Part shown: positions 42,898-51,035 of the stretch, one piece after another
Layout of the letters: each line of letters starts with the position of its first letter
Numbering within the stretch: position 1 is the first letter of the stretch
Source: Mxb001 sp964537955
GTDB lineage: Bacteria > Actinomycetota > Actinomycetes > S36-B12
Direction: 5' to 3'
Assembly: GCA_964537955.1 (NCBI GenBank)
Contig: CAZICY010000006.1
Span: 1-63,843, forward strand
DNA: 63,843 bases
The notes under the pieces: model-generated
Seen by the model: the letters and a program-made list of their open reading frames with translations, nothing else
What the model was told of the DNA's origin: nothing
The model's database searches: none
Translations under genes and position numbers: made by a program

Positions 42898-43689
42898 CTA
42901 GTGCAGGTAGTACATCGTGTTGGGCATGAGGAAGCCGCGCTTGAGGTGCCCGAAGGACATGTCGCTCACCTGGTCCCCGACGCTCGCCACAACCGTGAAT
43001 CCACTGCGCTGCAATCCTGCTCGCGCGATGGCCTTGTATTCGGCGCTGCTCGCGTCAGGAGCTCGATCGCCCCGCATGATGTAGCGGTCCCAGCCCTTGA
43101 TGCCCTTGGCGTGCAGGCACTCGACCATGTCGGGCTTCGTGTCCCGGTCGCCGGCACTCACGAGCGCGATGTGAACGCCGAGGGCCTTGAGCCGGTTGAA
43201 GAGGTCGCGTGTCTGCGGAATGGGTTCGTATGAGCACGCGTCGACGTACTCGGTCCAGGTTGTGGGATTGAAGGTGAACTGCGGATCCTGGGCAACGGAG
43301 TAGGAGTAGCTGTCGAGCAGCGTCTCGTCCACGTCGAAGACGACCATGGCCTTGCACTCGCGCACCGCGGCCGGCGTCGTGCCGCACCGCTCTCGGGTCC
43401 AGTCGCGCACGAAGCGCCAGGCTGCCAGAGCCACGTCGGCACGATCCCGATCGATCTGCGCGCCGGTGTAGTAGGCCTCGACCTGAGGAGCCATGTAGGG
43501 ACCGACGTTGTAGGTCGAGTCCGAGATGGGCGGGAGATTCTGACCGGTGCCGATGATCGTGCGCCCGGCGGCGACGGGACCGGGGTTGACGGGGAAGGCC
43601 GCTGCCTGCGCGATGGCAGCGGGCGCCAGGACCGCCAGGCAGACGCCGATGGACGCGATCGCCGCAGCCGAGCGCGAGCGGCGCGTCAC
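42898..43689 (-). CDS. Exported HAD-superfamily acid phosphatase
   Basis: This 263-residue phosphatase has a signal peptide (RSAAAIASIGVCLAVLAPAA, cleavage near AQA) and a HAD core. The nucleophile motif is VVFDVDETLLDSYSYS, motif II is in IALVSAGDRDTKPD, and Lys and Asp residues lie in AEYKAIARAGL and VASVGDQVSDM. It belongs to the class B/HAD lipoprotein-type acid phosphatases but lacks a lipobox. GTG 43689 overlaps the stop of the aldo/keto reductase (GTGA), so the pair is coupled. The substrate is unknown. Confidence 0.82.
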   Translation of the reverse strand: MTRRSRSAAAIASIGVCLAVLAPAAIAQAAAFPVNPGPVAAGRTIIGTGQNLPPISDSTYNVGPYMAPQVEAYYTGAQIDRDRADVALAAWRFVRDWTRERCGTTPAAVRECKAMVVFDVDETLLDSYSYSVAQDPQFTFNPTTWTEYVDACSYEPIPQTRDLFNRLKALGVHIALVSAGDRDTKPDMVECLHAKGIKGWDRYIMRGDRAPDASSAEYKAIARAGLQRSGFTVVASVGDQVSDMSFGHLKRGFLMPNTMYYLH

Positions 43690-44579
43690 GGCATATCCGG
43701 CGCGGTCTGCAGTTCCTCCATCGCCGCGTCGTCGAGCGTCACGAGGGCAGCGTCGCAGTTCTCCTTGAGGTGCTCCGGGGATCCGGTGCCGGGGATCGGC
43801 AGCATGACGGGGGATCGCTGGAGCAGCCAGGCCAGCGCCACCTGGGCGGGCGTGCAGTCGTGGCGCGCGGCGATCTGTGCCAGTGGACCGTCCTGCGCGA
43901 CAAGCGCGCGATTGCCCAGCGGGAACCACGGGATGAAGCCGATGCCCTCGGCGGTGCAGTGCTCGAGCAGGGGCTCGCTCTGGCGCAGACCGGCATGGAA
44001 GAGGTTCTGCACGCTCACGATCTCCATGACCTTGCGCGCGCGCTCGAGTTCCTCGATCGAGACCTCCGACAGGCCGACGTGGCGGATGAGGCCCTCGTCC
44101 TGCATCTCCTTGATGACCCCGAACTGCTCGTCCTCGGGGACCTGCGGGTCGATGCGATGCAGTTGCCACAGGTCGATGCGCTCGACGCCGAGTCGCCGCA
44201 GGGACATCTGCACGCACTGCCGGAGGTACTCCGGCCTTCCCACTGACGCCCACTCATCGGGGCCCTGGCGCGTGAGGCCGCCCTTGGTCGCGATGATGAC
44301 GCCGCCGTACGGATCGCCGGCCTTGCCCGTGTGCAGGGCCTCGCGCAGGAGGTCCTCGCTGATGTAGGGACCGTACGAGTCGGCGGTGTCGATGAAGTCG
44401 ACACCGAGGTCGACGGCTTCACGGATGACGCGGATCGCCGTGTCGTGGTCCGGTGGGTCTCCCCAGATACCCGGTCCCGTGATGCGCATCGCGCCGAAGC
44501 CCAGGCGATAGACGGTCATGGGATCCGTCGTGCCGAGGGTGAACTGGCCGGAGGAGTGCACGGGCTTGGTCATGGGCAT
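43686..44579 (-). CDS. Aldo/keto reductase
   Basis: This 297-residue NADPH-dependent oxidoreductase has the tetrad Asp and Tyr in FIDTADSYGPY, Lys in VIIATKGGL and His in LWQLHRIDP. The cofactor end LPIPGTGSPEHLKEN is typical of the YajO/Tas-like branch. The first in-frame ATG is 44579, with a second at 44573; a GGTGG ribosome-like run precedes them. It overlaps the exported phosphatase gene downstream, and the DUF2127 gene diverges from its promoter region. Confidence 0.86.
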   Translation of the reverse strand: MPMTKPVHSSGQFTLGTTDPMTVYRLGFGAMRITGPGIWGDPPDHDTAIRVIREAVDLGVDFIDTADSYGPYISEDLLREALHTGKAGDPYGGVIIATKGGLTRQGPDEWASVGRPEYLRQCVQMSLRRLGVERIDLWQLHRIDPQVPEDEQFGVIKEMQDEGLIRHVGLSEVSIEELERARKVMEIVSVQNLFHAGLRQSEPLLEHCTAEGIGFIPWFPLGNRALVAQDGPLAQIAARHDCTPAQVALAWLLQRSPVMLPIPGTGSPEHLKENCDAALVTLDDAAMEELQTAPDMP

Positions 44580-44605
44580 ATCCCACCACCCTTGTGGCGA
44601 GCGGG

Positions 44606-44611
44606 CAGGAT
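44606..44611 (+). promoter_or_regulatory. -10-like box of DUF2127 gene
   Basis: CAGGAT, six bases before GTG 44618. Confidence 0.45.
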
Positions 44612-44617
44612 GGCCCC

Positions 44618-45382
44618 GTGATCGATTGGTCGCTCGTCTCCTGCGGGATCCGCGGCCACATCACCTATCGCCCTGACGAGCAGGAGTACGCCGACCGCCT
44701 GCGGGCCGGCACGGTCGCAGGGGAGGCCTGGCGCTGCCTACGCTGCGGCACCTACGTCGCCGAGGCGCCGGCAGGGTCGGGCCCCGCTGACCTTGCGCCG
44801 ACGCCCACCCGCGGTCGGGCGCTGCGGCAACTCATCATCCTCCGGCTGCTCGCGGTGCTCCGCGGGATCGAGGGCACGGCATGGCTCGCCGTCGGCATCA
44901 CGGCCTGGTTCGTGAGCGATCGCGTGCCGGAGTTCCTTGCGGATCTGAAGCAGGCCGTGCCCGCATTGGAGCCCGCGACCCGCACGCTCGGCTGGGACAT
45001 CGACCGCTCATGGCTGGCGCGCGGGCTTGACCGATGGTCGGAAGTCAGCCCGGACACGATCATCCTGCTTGGCACGGCCATCGCCGCACTCGGCGCGGTG
45101 AAGTGGGCCGAAGCGATCGGGCTATGGCTCGGCAAGCGCTGGGGTGAATACCTCGCGGCCGTGGCGACGGCGGCCTTCATCCCGCTTGAGGTCTACGAGC
45201 TCATCGAGCACGTCTCGGCGTTCAAGATAGGCCTGCTGCTCATCAATGTCGCCGCCGTGGTCTGGCTCGTCTTCGCGAAGCGGCTCTTCGGCGTGCGCGG
45301 TGGCCTCGCGGCCGAGCGCGCGGAGAACGAGGAGGTCTCCCTCCTCACCGTGGAGAAGGCTGCCGAGGTGCAGGAAAGCTGA
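44618..45382 (+). CDS. DUF2127-type membrane protein
   Basis: This 254-residue protein has an N-terminal zinc-ribbon-like part (CGIRGHITY, then WRCLRCGTYVAEAP) and four membrane helices from about residue 65, with the segment LRGIEGTAWLAVGI and ALGAVKWAEAIGLWLGKRWGEYLA, which resembles DUF2127. Function unknown. I start at GTG 44618, six bases after CAGGAT; the residues upstream of it do not look coding. Confidence 0.7.
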   Translation: MIDWSLVSCGIRGHITYRPDEQEYADRLRAGTVAGEAWRCLRCGTYVAEAPAGSGPADLAPTPTRGRALRQLIILRLLAVLRGIEGTAWLAVGITAWFVSDRVPEFLADLKQAVPALEPATRTLGWDIDRSWLARGLDRWSEVSPDTIILLGTAIAALGAVKWAEAIGLWLGKRWGEYLAAVATAAFIPLEVYELIEHVSAFKIGLLLINVAAVVWLVFAKRLFGVRGGLAAERAENEEVSLLTVEKAAEVQES

Positions 45383-45420
45383 GGGCCGCGGCACCCATCG
45401 GCCGGCCATCTGGCCGGTGG

Positions 45421-45426
45421 CAGACT
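45421..45426 (+). promoter_or_regulatory. -10-like box of YghZ-type reductase gene
   Basis: CAGACT, seven bases before ATG 45434. Confidence 0.42.
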
Positions 45427-45433
45427 TCGGCCC

Positions 45434-46474
45434 ATGCCTGATGCCTACGCTCCCGACCCCGATCGCTACGACGGGCGCATGCCCTACCGCCGCTGTGGGC
45501 GCAGCGGCCTGAAGCTGCCGGCCGTCACGATCGGCTGCTGGCACAACTTCGGCGACGACACGCCCCTGCAGACGCAGCGCGACATGCTGCGCACGGCCTT
45601 CGACCTCGGCATCACGCACTTCGACCTGGCCAATAACTACGGGCCGCCTTACGGCTCGGCGGAAATCAACGTCGGCCGCATCCTCCGCGAGGACTTCGCC
45701 GGCCTGCGCGATGAACTCATCATCTCGAGCAAGGCGGGTTGGGACATGTGGCCCGGACCCTATGGGGATCTCGGGTCGCGAAAGTACATTCTGGCCTCGC
45801 TTGATCAGTCGCTCGATCGGCTCGGGCTGGACTACGTGGACATCTTCTATCACCACAGGCCCGACCCCGAGACTCCGATCGAGGAGTCGATGGGTGCCCT
45901 CGCGACCGCCGTGCACTCCGGCAAGGCGCTGTATGCCGGTATCTCGTCGTACTCCCCTTCGCGCACGATCGAGGCTGCGCGCATCCTCGGCGACATGGGC
46001 GTGCCCCTGCTCATTCATCAGCCGTCGTACTCGATGTTCAATCGGTGGATCGAGGGCGACGGCCTTATCGAGACGTGCGCCGATCTTGGCGTCGGCATCA
46101 TCACCTTCAGCCCACTCGCGCAGGGCATGCTCACCGATCGTTATGCCGAAGGCATCCCTGCCGGATCGCGAGCCCAGCAGGGCAAGTCCCTCGACCCGAC
46201 GATGGCCAACGACGAGAACCTCGCACGCGTGCGCGGGCTCGCTGCGGTCGCTCGGGGGCGCGGCCAGTCCCTCGCCCAGATGGCGGTGTCGTGGACCTTG
46301 CGCGATCCGCGCGTGACCTCGACGCTCCTCGGCGCCAGTAGTGCGCACCAGCTGCGCGAGACCGCGGCTGCCGTGCAGCGACTGGACTTCACGCCGGCGG
46401 AGATCGCCGCCATCGACGAGTACGCCGTCGAGGCAGGCATCGACCTGTGGCGCGCCCAGTCGCGCTTCGAATAG
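45434..46474 (+). CDS. Aldo/keto reductase, YghZ/L-glyceraldehyde-3-phosphate reductase type
   Basis: This 346-residue protein of the AKR14/YghZ branch has FDLANNYGPPYGSAE (Asp and Tyr), Lys in IISSKAGWDMWPGPYGD and His in FYHHRPDPETP. Relatives reduce L-glyceraldehyde 3-phosphate, detoxifying the mis-stereochemical triose, and methylglyoxal. ATG 45434 lies seven bases after CAGACT. It is 51 bases downstream of the DUF2127 gene with no obvious coupling. Confidence 0.87.
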   Translation: MPDAYAPDPDRYDGRMPYRRCGRSGLKLPAVTIGCWHNFGDDTPLQTQRDMLRTAFDLGITHFDLANNYGPPYGSAEINVGRILREDFAGLRDELIISSKAGWDMWPGPYGDLGSRKYILASLDQSLDRLGLDYVDIFYHHRPDPETPIEESMGALATAVHSGKALYAGISSYSPSRTIEAARILGDMGVPLLIHQPSYSMFNRWIEGDGLIETCADLGVGIITFSPLAQGMLTDRYAEGIPAGSRAQQGKSLDPTMANDENLARVRGLAAVARGRGQSLAQMAVSWTLRDPRVTSTLLGASSAHQLRETAAAVQRLDFTPAEIAAIDEYAVEAGIDLWRAQSRFE

Positions 46475-46482
46475 ATCGGGGA

Positions 46483-46770
46483 TCAGGGGCCCGCGAGGAT
46501 GCGGACCCCGAGGGTGCGCTGGATCGACAGGCGAACGTCAGGCCCTGTGGTGGAGCCGAGGATGTGGCCGCCAGCGTCGCGTGCCTTCGTGAGCCCATGC
46601 AGGTGGAGCCCCGGTGCGCCTACGCCGAGCAGGTCGGATCCGGTGCGGCTGCCGGCACTCGCGAGCGGCACTCCGGCGACGAGGGCGAGCGCGGCGAGTG
46701 CCGCGACGACCGCTGCGAGGCGGGAGGGGATGCGAGAGGTCGTGCGCGGGGGGACCGCGGGAGTGATCAC
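46483..46770 (-). CDS. Small exported protein, 95 residues
   Basis: The protein has an N-terminal signal sequence (RLAAVVAALAALALVAGVPLASA) and a short mature part with GVGAPGLHLHGLTKARDAGG and no Cys. Nothing in it is recognised. GTG 46770 is six bases after CACGAT on the minus strand. It is convergent with the YghZ-type gene (9-base gap) and follows the PH-domain gene on the same strand. It may be a secreted peptide; its status as a gene is moderate. Confidence 0.5.
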   Translation of the reverse strand: MITPAVPPRTTSRIPSRLAAVVAALAALALVAGVPLASAGSRTGSDLLGVGAPGLHLHGLTKARDAGGHILGSTTGPDVRLSIQRTLGVRILAGP

Positions 46771-46776
46771 GGGGCG

Positions 46777-46782
46777 ATCGTG
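46777..46782 (-). promoter_or_regulatory. -10-like box of small exported protein gene
   Basis: CACGAT, six bases before GTG 46770. Confidence 0.4.
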
Positions 46783-46821
46783 CCGGTGCGCTCCCGGCCG
46801 GACGCAGCGACCGGTGGTTCT

Positions 46822-47169
46822 TCAGCGACCTTGCGTCACGCGCTTCACGATCGCGGGCCCCTGGGGCGTCGTCGCCAGGAGGCGGTCGTAGGGCTCATCC
46901 CTCAACTCGAGGATCACTCCCGGCTTGGTGCCGAGCAGGACGCAGAAGTCGCGGCCCCCGCGAAAGCGCATCCGTCCCACGAGGATGACGTGCGGGATGC
47001 CGATGCCGGGCCAGCGCCACCCGCGCACCCGCGGCCACATGTCGGTCGACGCCTCGGCGTGGATGATGTGATCCCAGGGGATGTCGAAACTGCGCTGGAA
47101 GGTGCCGAAGCGCTCCCACCCGCTCAGCCGCACGGACAGGTGCGTCGGCTCCAGGACGAGAGTGGCCAT
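46822..47169 (-). CDS. Bacterial PH-like domain protein
   Basis: This 115-residue protein is a single beta-sandwich with the pattern of bacterial PH-like domains: VRLSGWERFGTFQRSFDIPWDHI, WRWPGIGIPHVILVGRM, and a final helix EPYDRLLATTPQG. No membrane segment is present. Its partner is unknown. The ATG lies six bases after CACGCT. I am fairly sure it is a gene because of the coherent fold pattern and strong purine-rich codon bias. Confidence 0.62.
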   Translation of the reverse strand: MATLVLEPTHLSVRLSGWERFGTFQRSFDIPWDHIIHAEASTDMWPRVRGWRWPGIGIPHVILVGRMRFRGGRDFCVLLGTKPGVILELRDEPYDRLLATTPQGPAIVKRVTQGR

Positions 47170-47175
47170 GGGGCC

Positions 47176-47181
47176 AGCGTG
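47176..47181 (-). promoter_or_regulatory. -10-like box of PH-domain gene
   Basis: CACGCT, six bases before ATG 47169. Confidence 0.4.
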
Positions 47182-47265
47182 CCATCCGTCTCCCGAGTGC
47201 CGACGATGGAGCCCGTGTGGGGCGACTCCCTCGTGCCGTCAGGCCCGAACGTCGCACCCACCTGA

Positions 47266-47271
47266 CATGCT
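47266..47271 (+). promoter_or_regulatory. -10-like box of nuclease operon
   Basis: CATGCT, six bases before ATG 47278, the first of the two nuclease genes. Confidence 0.42.
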
Positions 47272-47277
47272 CGGGGC

Positions 47278-48222
47278 ATGGCTGGCCCCCGTGCGTCCCG
47301 AGCGCCCGTCACCGTGCGCGTGCCGGAGGTCTCCGCCCCGGATCGGCCCTGGTCGGCCACGGCCGTCGAGCAGTTCCTCGGCTGCCCGCTGCGCTACTGG
47401 TGGCAGCGCATCGAGCGCTGGGAGACGCCCTCCACCGCCGCGCTCGTCATCGGGCGCGCGGTGCATGCTGCGCTCGAGCACCTGCTGGCCCTGCCACCCG
47501 AGGACCGCCTGCCGGAGCGCGCCGACACCTACCTCGCCGACGCACTGGCCGCCGAGCTCGCGCTGGTCGAGGGGCAGGGCATCGACGAGGCCGAGGTGCG
47601 CGAGGGAAGTGCGCGCGCGATGGCGGCGTACTGGCAGACCGAGGAGCCCGCGCGCATCGAGGTGGCACCCGACGGTCTCGAACGCGAGGTGCGCACAGAC
47701 CTCGTCGGCCTGCCCTTCCTCGGTCACATCGATCGCATTGCCGTCGCGGACGCCGGCCTACGCGTGACCGACTACAAGACCGGAGCCCCCAAGCCGAAGT
47801 ACTGGTGGTCCTACTGGCGCCAGCAGCTGCTCTACGCCGCAGCACTGCAGGACATGGACGAGCCGGTCGCCGAGATCGAGCTCCTCTACCTCAAGGAGCC
47901 GCGTGCCGTGACGCGTCCGGTCTATCCCGCGGCAGTGCGCCGGGCGCTAGCGGACCTGGAGTCCGCGCACGAGCAGCGCGACGCCATGGCTACCGCGGGT
48001 GCGTGGGAGGCGCGGCCGGGACCGCTGTGTCGCTACTGCGACTTCCAGTCCGTCTGCCCGGCGCAGCGCAGCGGTGCTCCCAAGCCCGGGACCCCGGAGA
48101 GCAACGCCGTCCTCGTCGAGCGGGGCTTGACGCAGCGCGTGGCAGAGCCGGTCGCTCAGCAGGCAGGTGACCTGCTCGACATCCTCGACGACGAGGTCCT
48201 CAGTGAGGGAGCGGCCGAGTGA
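47278..48222 (+). CDS. PD-(D/E)XK (RecB/Cas4-like) iron-sulfur exonuclease
   Basis: This 314-residue nuclease has every hallmark of the PDDEXK_1/Cas4 group. It opens with WSATAVEQFLGCPLRYWW (Cys36), His63 in IGRAVHAALEH, Asp152 in GHIDRI, the catalytic Asp165-x-Lys167 in VTDYKTG, and the Gln/Tyr motif QQLLYAAAL. The C-terminal cysteines 251, 254 and 260 in LCRYCDFQSVC join Cys36 to ligate a likely 4Fe-4S cluster. It resembles the free-standing RecB-family exonucleases of actinobacteria. CATGCT lies six bases before the ATG. It overlaps the second nuclease gene by four bases (GTGA). Confidence 0.85.
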   Translation: MAGPRASRAPVTVRVPEVSAPDRPWSATAVEQFLGCPLRYWWQRIERWETPSTAALVIGRAVHAALEHLLALPPEDRLPERADTYLADALAAELALVEGQGIDEAEVREGSARAMAAYWQTEEPARIEVAPDGLEREVRTDLVGLPFLGHIDRIAVADAGLRVTDYKTGAPKPKYWWSYWRQQLLYAAALQDMDEPVAEIELLYLKEPRAVTRPVYPAAVRRALADLESAHEQRDAMATAGAWEARPGPLCRYCDFQSVCPAQRSGAPKPGTPESNAVLVERGLTQRVAEPVAQQAGDLLDILDDEVLSEGAAE

Positions 48223-50060
48223 GCCAGGTCGAGATCCCGCCCTGGACCCCGCCGTGGCGTGTCGTCGTGCGCGATCGGCTCATCCGCGTGAGCGCGGCGC
48301 ACGTGCGCGGCGAGGAGCGATGGGAGTGCCCCACGCAGATCGCCGTCAAGGCGCGCCCCACCCTGCAGGTGGACCGAGATCCCGCCGTGCGCCCGACCTA
48401 CCCGCCCTTCCACTCCTTCGCGCTCGGGCTCGCCCGCGATGCCGCCTACTCGGTCATGGCGGCCGGCACCGATCCCGAGGTCGCCCTTGAGCAGGTCTGT
48501 GCCACGTCCTCGGGCGACGTGGGCGAGGCGGCACGAGACGTCGCCCGCGAGGCACTGCAGGGCTACCTCATTGCGGTTGCTCGCCTGCGCGACACGGGCG
48601 CACTGCCTGACGAGACCGTAGTGCGCGAGTTCTTCGCCGCCGATGAGCCCGACAGAGGCGGCTTTGCCGCTCCGCCGGGCCAGACAGACGTGCGCGTCGA
48701 GTGGTCCGCCTGGGGCCTGCTGCATGTCAGTCGTGATGGCGCGGACCGCGAATTCCATGTCCTCACCTGGGAACAGGCCGGCACGCGGCGCCGTGATCCG
48801 GCGTACCTCGCCGTCTACGCGCGCGTGGCAGCCGACGCGATCATGAAACAGGAGGGCAGCCTCTGGCGCGAGCGCTGGCCGGCCGCAGCGTCGCAGCCCG
48901 GCCCCGCGCAGCGCGTGCGCGTGCGCGAGATCGGCATGCTGGACGCCACCGATGAGCTGCTGCTCGACATGAGCGCCGAGGATGCGCGCTCGGGCTTCGC
49001 GGGCATTGTCTCCGAGCGCGTGCACGTGCTCGGAGGTGGCGCGTTCAATCCGGGAGGCCGCTGCGCATCGTGCCCGGTCCGCTACGAGTGCCCTGGTATC
49101 GCGCGCATGCCCGGCGTGCTGGGCGTCGCGGGTCCCGCGCTATGGACCCGCGCCCTGAGCCCGGGTGACCTCACGGCCGCGCGCACCTGCACCTGGCAGG
49201 TGCACCTGGAGCGCGAGTTGTCGCTGCCGCGGGCCCGCCGCGAGACCACCGAGGCGATGGTGCGCGGCACGCACCTGCACTCGTGGCTTGAGCACGCTCA
49301 CGCCCGCCTCGTGGCCTGCTCGACCGACGATCTGCCGTTGCCGGGCGACGGCCTTGGGGACGTCGCCGCCCTGCTCGGCTGGGATGAGTCGACCTACGCC
49401 GCCCTTCGCCCCTTCCTGCTCCAGCATGTCCAGGCGTGCCCGCTTCGCCGAGACGATGTCGTGGCGGCCTATCCCGAGCAGTCACTCACCGCGTGGGACA
49501 CCGACGTCGATGTCGTGATGAGCACGCGCGCCGACCTCGTCGTGGAGACGTCCGCCGGCTATCTCGTGCGTGAGACCAAGAGCGTCGGTGCGCATCACGA
49601 GATGCCGCAGACAGCCGCAGAGGTCTTCGAGCGGTATCCGCAGGTGGCCGTCACACTGTGCCTGCTTGCGGACGGGCTCGATCCGGTGACCGGTGCTGTC
49701 GCGGAGTCTCGCCCGGCACGCGTCGAAGTCGAAATCCTGCGCCCAGACGGCCACGAGGTGCGCGGCTTCGACGCATCCGATGCCGAGACCGTGCTCATCG
49801 CGCGCGCGACCATCGCTGAAGCCGTCGACACCATTCTCTATTCGCCGCCGGAGCCCACGGTGGGCCGACACTGCTCATGGTGCCCGGTGTCGCGCTGGTG
49901 CACCGCCTACCGTGGCAGCGCCGATGAGCTCCGCGGCAATGCCGGCGAGGGTGAGCCCGCCGACTTCGCGCTCGCCGACGACGGCCAGCGTCCGCGCATG
50001 TCCCTACTCGCCTACGCCGAGTCGGTCACGATCGAGATCGAGTCCGATATCCCCTTCTGA
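48219..50060 (+). CDS. Double PD-(D/E)XK protein: degenerate plus intact module, two Cys sets
   Basis: This 613-residue protein reads as two fused modules like the upstream nuclease. Module 1 (residues 1-300) has Cys37 in RWECPTQ and Cys282/285/291 in GRCASCPVRYEC, but where the D-x-K should be it has REFHVLTWEQAG, so it looks catalytically dead. Module 2 (about 310-575) has Cys324 in RTCTWQ, His354 in RGTHLHSW, Asp439 in STRADLVVE, Glu452-x-Lys454 in VRETKSV, and Cys552/555/561 in HCSWCPVSRWC, so it looks active. It may form a heteromeric or pseudo-dimeric nuclease with the upstream gene product. The GTG start overlaps that gene (GTGA). Confidence 0.8.
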   Translation: MSQVEIPPWTPPWRVVVRDRLIRVSAAHVRGEERWECPTQIAVKARPTLQVDRDPAVRPTYPPFHSFALGLARDAAYSVMAAGTDPEVALEQVCATSSGDVGEAARDVAREALQGYLIAVARLRDTGALPDETVVREFFAADEPDRGGFAAPPGQTDVRVEWSAWGLLHVSRDGADREFHVLTWEQAGTRRRDPAYLAVYARVAADAIMKQEGSLWRERWPAAASQPGPAQRVRVREIGMLDATDELLLDMSAEDARSGFAGIVSERVHVLGGGAFNPGGRCASCPVRYECPGIARMPGVLGVAGPALWTRALSPGDLTAARTCTWQVHLERELSLPRARRETTEAMVRGTHLHSWLEHAHARLVACSTDDLPLPGDGLGDVAALLGWDESTYAALRPFLLQHVQACPLRRDDVVAAYPEQSLTAWDTDVDVVMSTRADLVVETSAGYLVRETKSVGAHHEMPQTAAEVFERYPQVAVTLCLLADGLDPVTGAVAESRPARVEVEILRPDGHEVRGFDASDAETVLIARATIAEAVDTILYSPPEPTVGRHCSWCPVSRWCTAYRGSADELRGNAGEGEPADFALADDGQRPRMSLLAYAESVTIEIESDIPF

Positions 50061-50094
50061 GGTCCGATCATTTGTCCGGCCAGGCTCGATGTGC

Positions 50095-50100
50095 CACTCT
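50095..50100 (+). promoter_or_regulatory. -10-like box of two-span membrane gene
   Basis: CACTCT, six bases before ATG 50107. It decides this short start. Confidence 0.42.
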
Positions 50101-50106
50101 CGGGCC

Positions 50107-50346
50107 ATGTCCGACACGCCGTCGCCCGAGACCGTCCCCGTGCCCTGGTCTGCTCGCTCGCCGCAGCGCTACGTCTTCGCGGCGCTCGCCGTCGTCATCG
50201 GCATCGCGGTCGTGGCCACGGCCATGGCCTATATTCGCGCCGGCACCGGCGGCATCGTGCCCTTCCTCATGATCACCGTGGGGCCGATCCTGGCGGTCGT
50301 CTACGTCTACTACTTCGGCTTCCGCAAGTTCGACCAGCAGGGCTAG
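50107..50346 (+). CDS. Small two-span membrane protein
   Basis: This 79-residue protein has a Pro-rich N-terminus (SDTPSPETVPVPW), two membrane helices (about 23-43 and 50-68) and the end YYFGFRKFDQQG. It has no recognised family. CACTCT lies six bases before ATG 50107, which is why I start here; a longer in-frame extension would lie inside the nuclease gene. Its stop codon shares a CTAG with the convergent HNH gene. Confidence 0.55.
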   Translation: MSDTPSPETVPVPWSARSPQRYVFAALAVVIGIAVVATAMAYIRAGTGGIVPFLMITVGPILAVVYVYYFGFRKFDQQG

Positions 50347-51023
50347 CGCGCCCGCGCAGGCGCCACGATCCGTGGGTTGCCGCACGCGTTGGCCTGCACC
50401 CGCAGCGCGGCCTGCTCGCTGGAGTCCACTGCGAGACGCCAGCGCCACTTCACAGCGATCCACTCGCTGATGTAGGTGCAGCGATAGGACACGCGAGGCG
50501 GCAGCCACTCCGCGGGGTCCTGGTCACCCTTGGAGCGATTGCTCGAGGCAGTGACCGCGATCAGCGAGCCGGCGTACCCCATGTCGTTAGCGAATGCCTC
50601 GCGGACCGCCGTCGTCCACCCCCGCGCCCCTGAGCCCCATGCCTCCGCGAGGGGCACCATGTGATCGACATCGAGCTGCGAGGGGTTGCGCACCGTGACC
50701 CCGTCGAATGCGGAGAACCACTGGCCCGCGCCCACCGGGCACGATCGGCCGGTCGAGGGACCGCGCTGGGCCTCGGCGATGAGCACGAGATCGCGTACGT
50801 CGCAGTCGTTGCCGACGTAGTCCCAGTGCGGGAAGAGATCGCGGTCGTAGCCCGCCGGGCGCTCCGGGGAGACCGTGAGCGAGCGGAGCAGGGACAGGAC
50901 CGATCGCTCCTTGGCACTCGCGGGCGGCGCGATCAGCGACAGGGCACCGAATGCCGCGGCCAGTGCGAGCACCGTGGCCATCACGCGCCTGCGCGTCGAT
51001 CCCGCATGCGTCGATCCCCCCAT
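50343..51023 (-). CDS. Secreted HNH nuclease (DUF1524-like)
   Basis: This 226-residue exported nuclease has a hydrophobic signal (VMATVLALAAAFGALSLIAP) and the HNH-type core LDVDHMVPLAEAWGSGA, then NRSKGDQDPAEWLPP and CTYISEWIAVKWRW. Asp-His, the central Asn and the C-terminal Lys fit the DUF1524/HNH family of secreted DNases. It may degrade extracellular DNA. ATG 51023 is six bases after TAGGCT, whose TAG is the stop codon of the LysR gene upstream. An internal start nearer the signal peptide (about 50981) is possible. Confidence 0.85.
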   Translation of the reverse strand: MGGSTHAGSTRRRVMATVLALAAAFGALSLIAPPASAKERSVLSLLRSLTVSPERPAGYDRDLFPHWDYVGNDCDVRDLVLIAEAQRGPSTGRSCPVGAGQWFSAFDGVTVRNPSQLDVDHMVPLAEAWGSGARGWTTAVREAFANDMGYAGSLIAVTASSNRSKGDQDPAEWLPPRVSYRCTYISEWIAVKWRWRLAVDSSEQAALRVQANACGNPRIVAPARAR

Positions 51024-51029
51024 GCGTCG

Positions 51030-51035
51030 AGCCTA
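51030..51035 (-). promoter_or_regulatory. -10 box that includes the LysR stop codon
   Basis: TAGGCT, six bases before HNH ATG 51023. The TAG is the stop of the upstream LysR gene. Confidence 0.6.

Noticed and set aside
47278..50060. Cas4-like genes as part of a CRISPR system
   Set aside because: No Cas1, Cas2, effector or repeat array in the window; the resemblance is at the level of nuclease fold and Fe-S cysteines.
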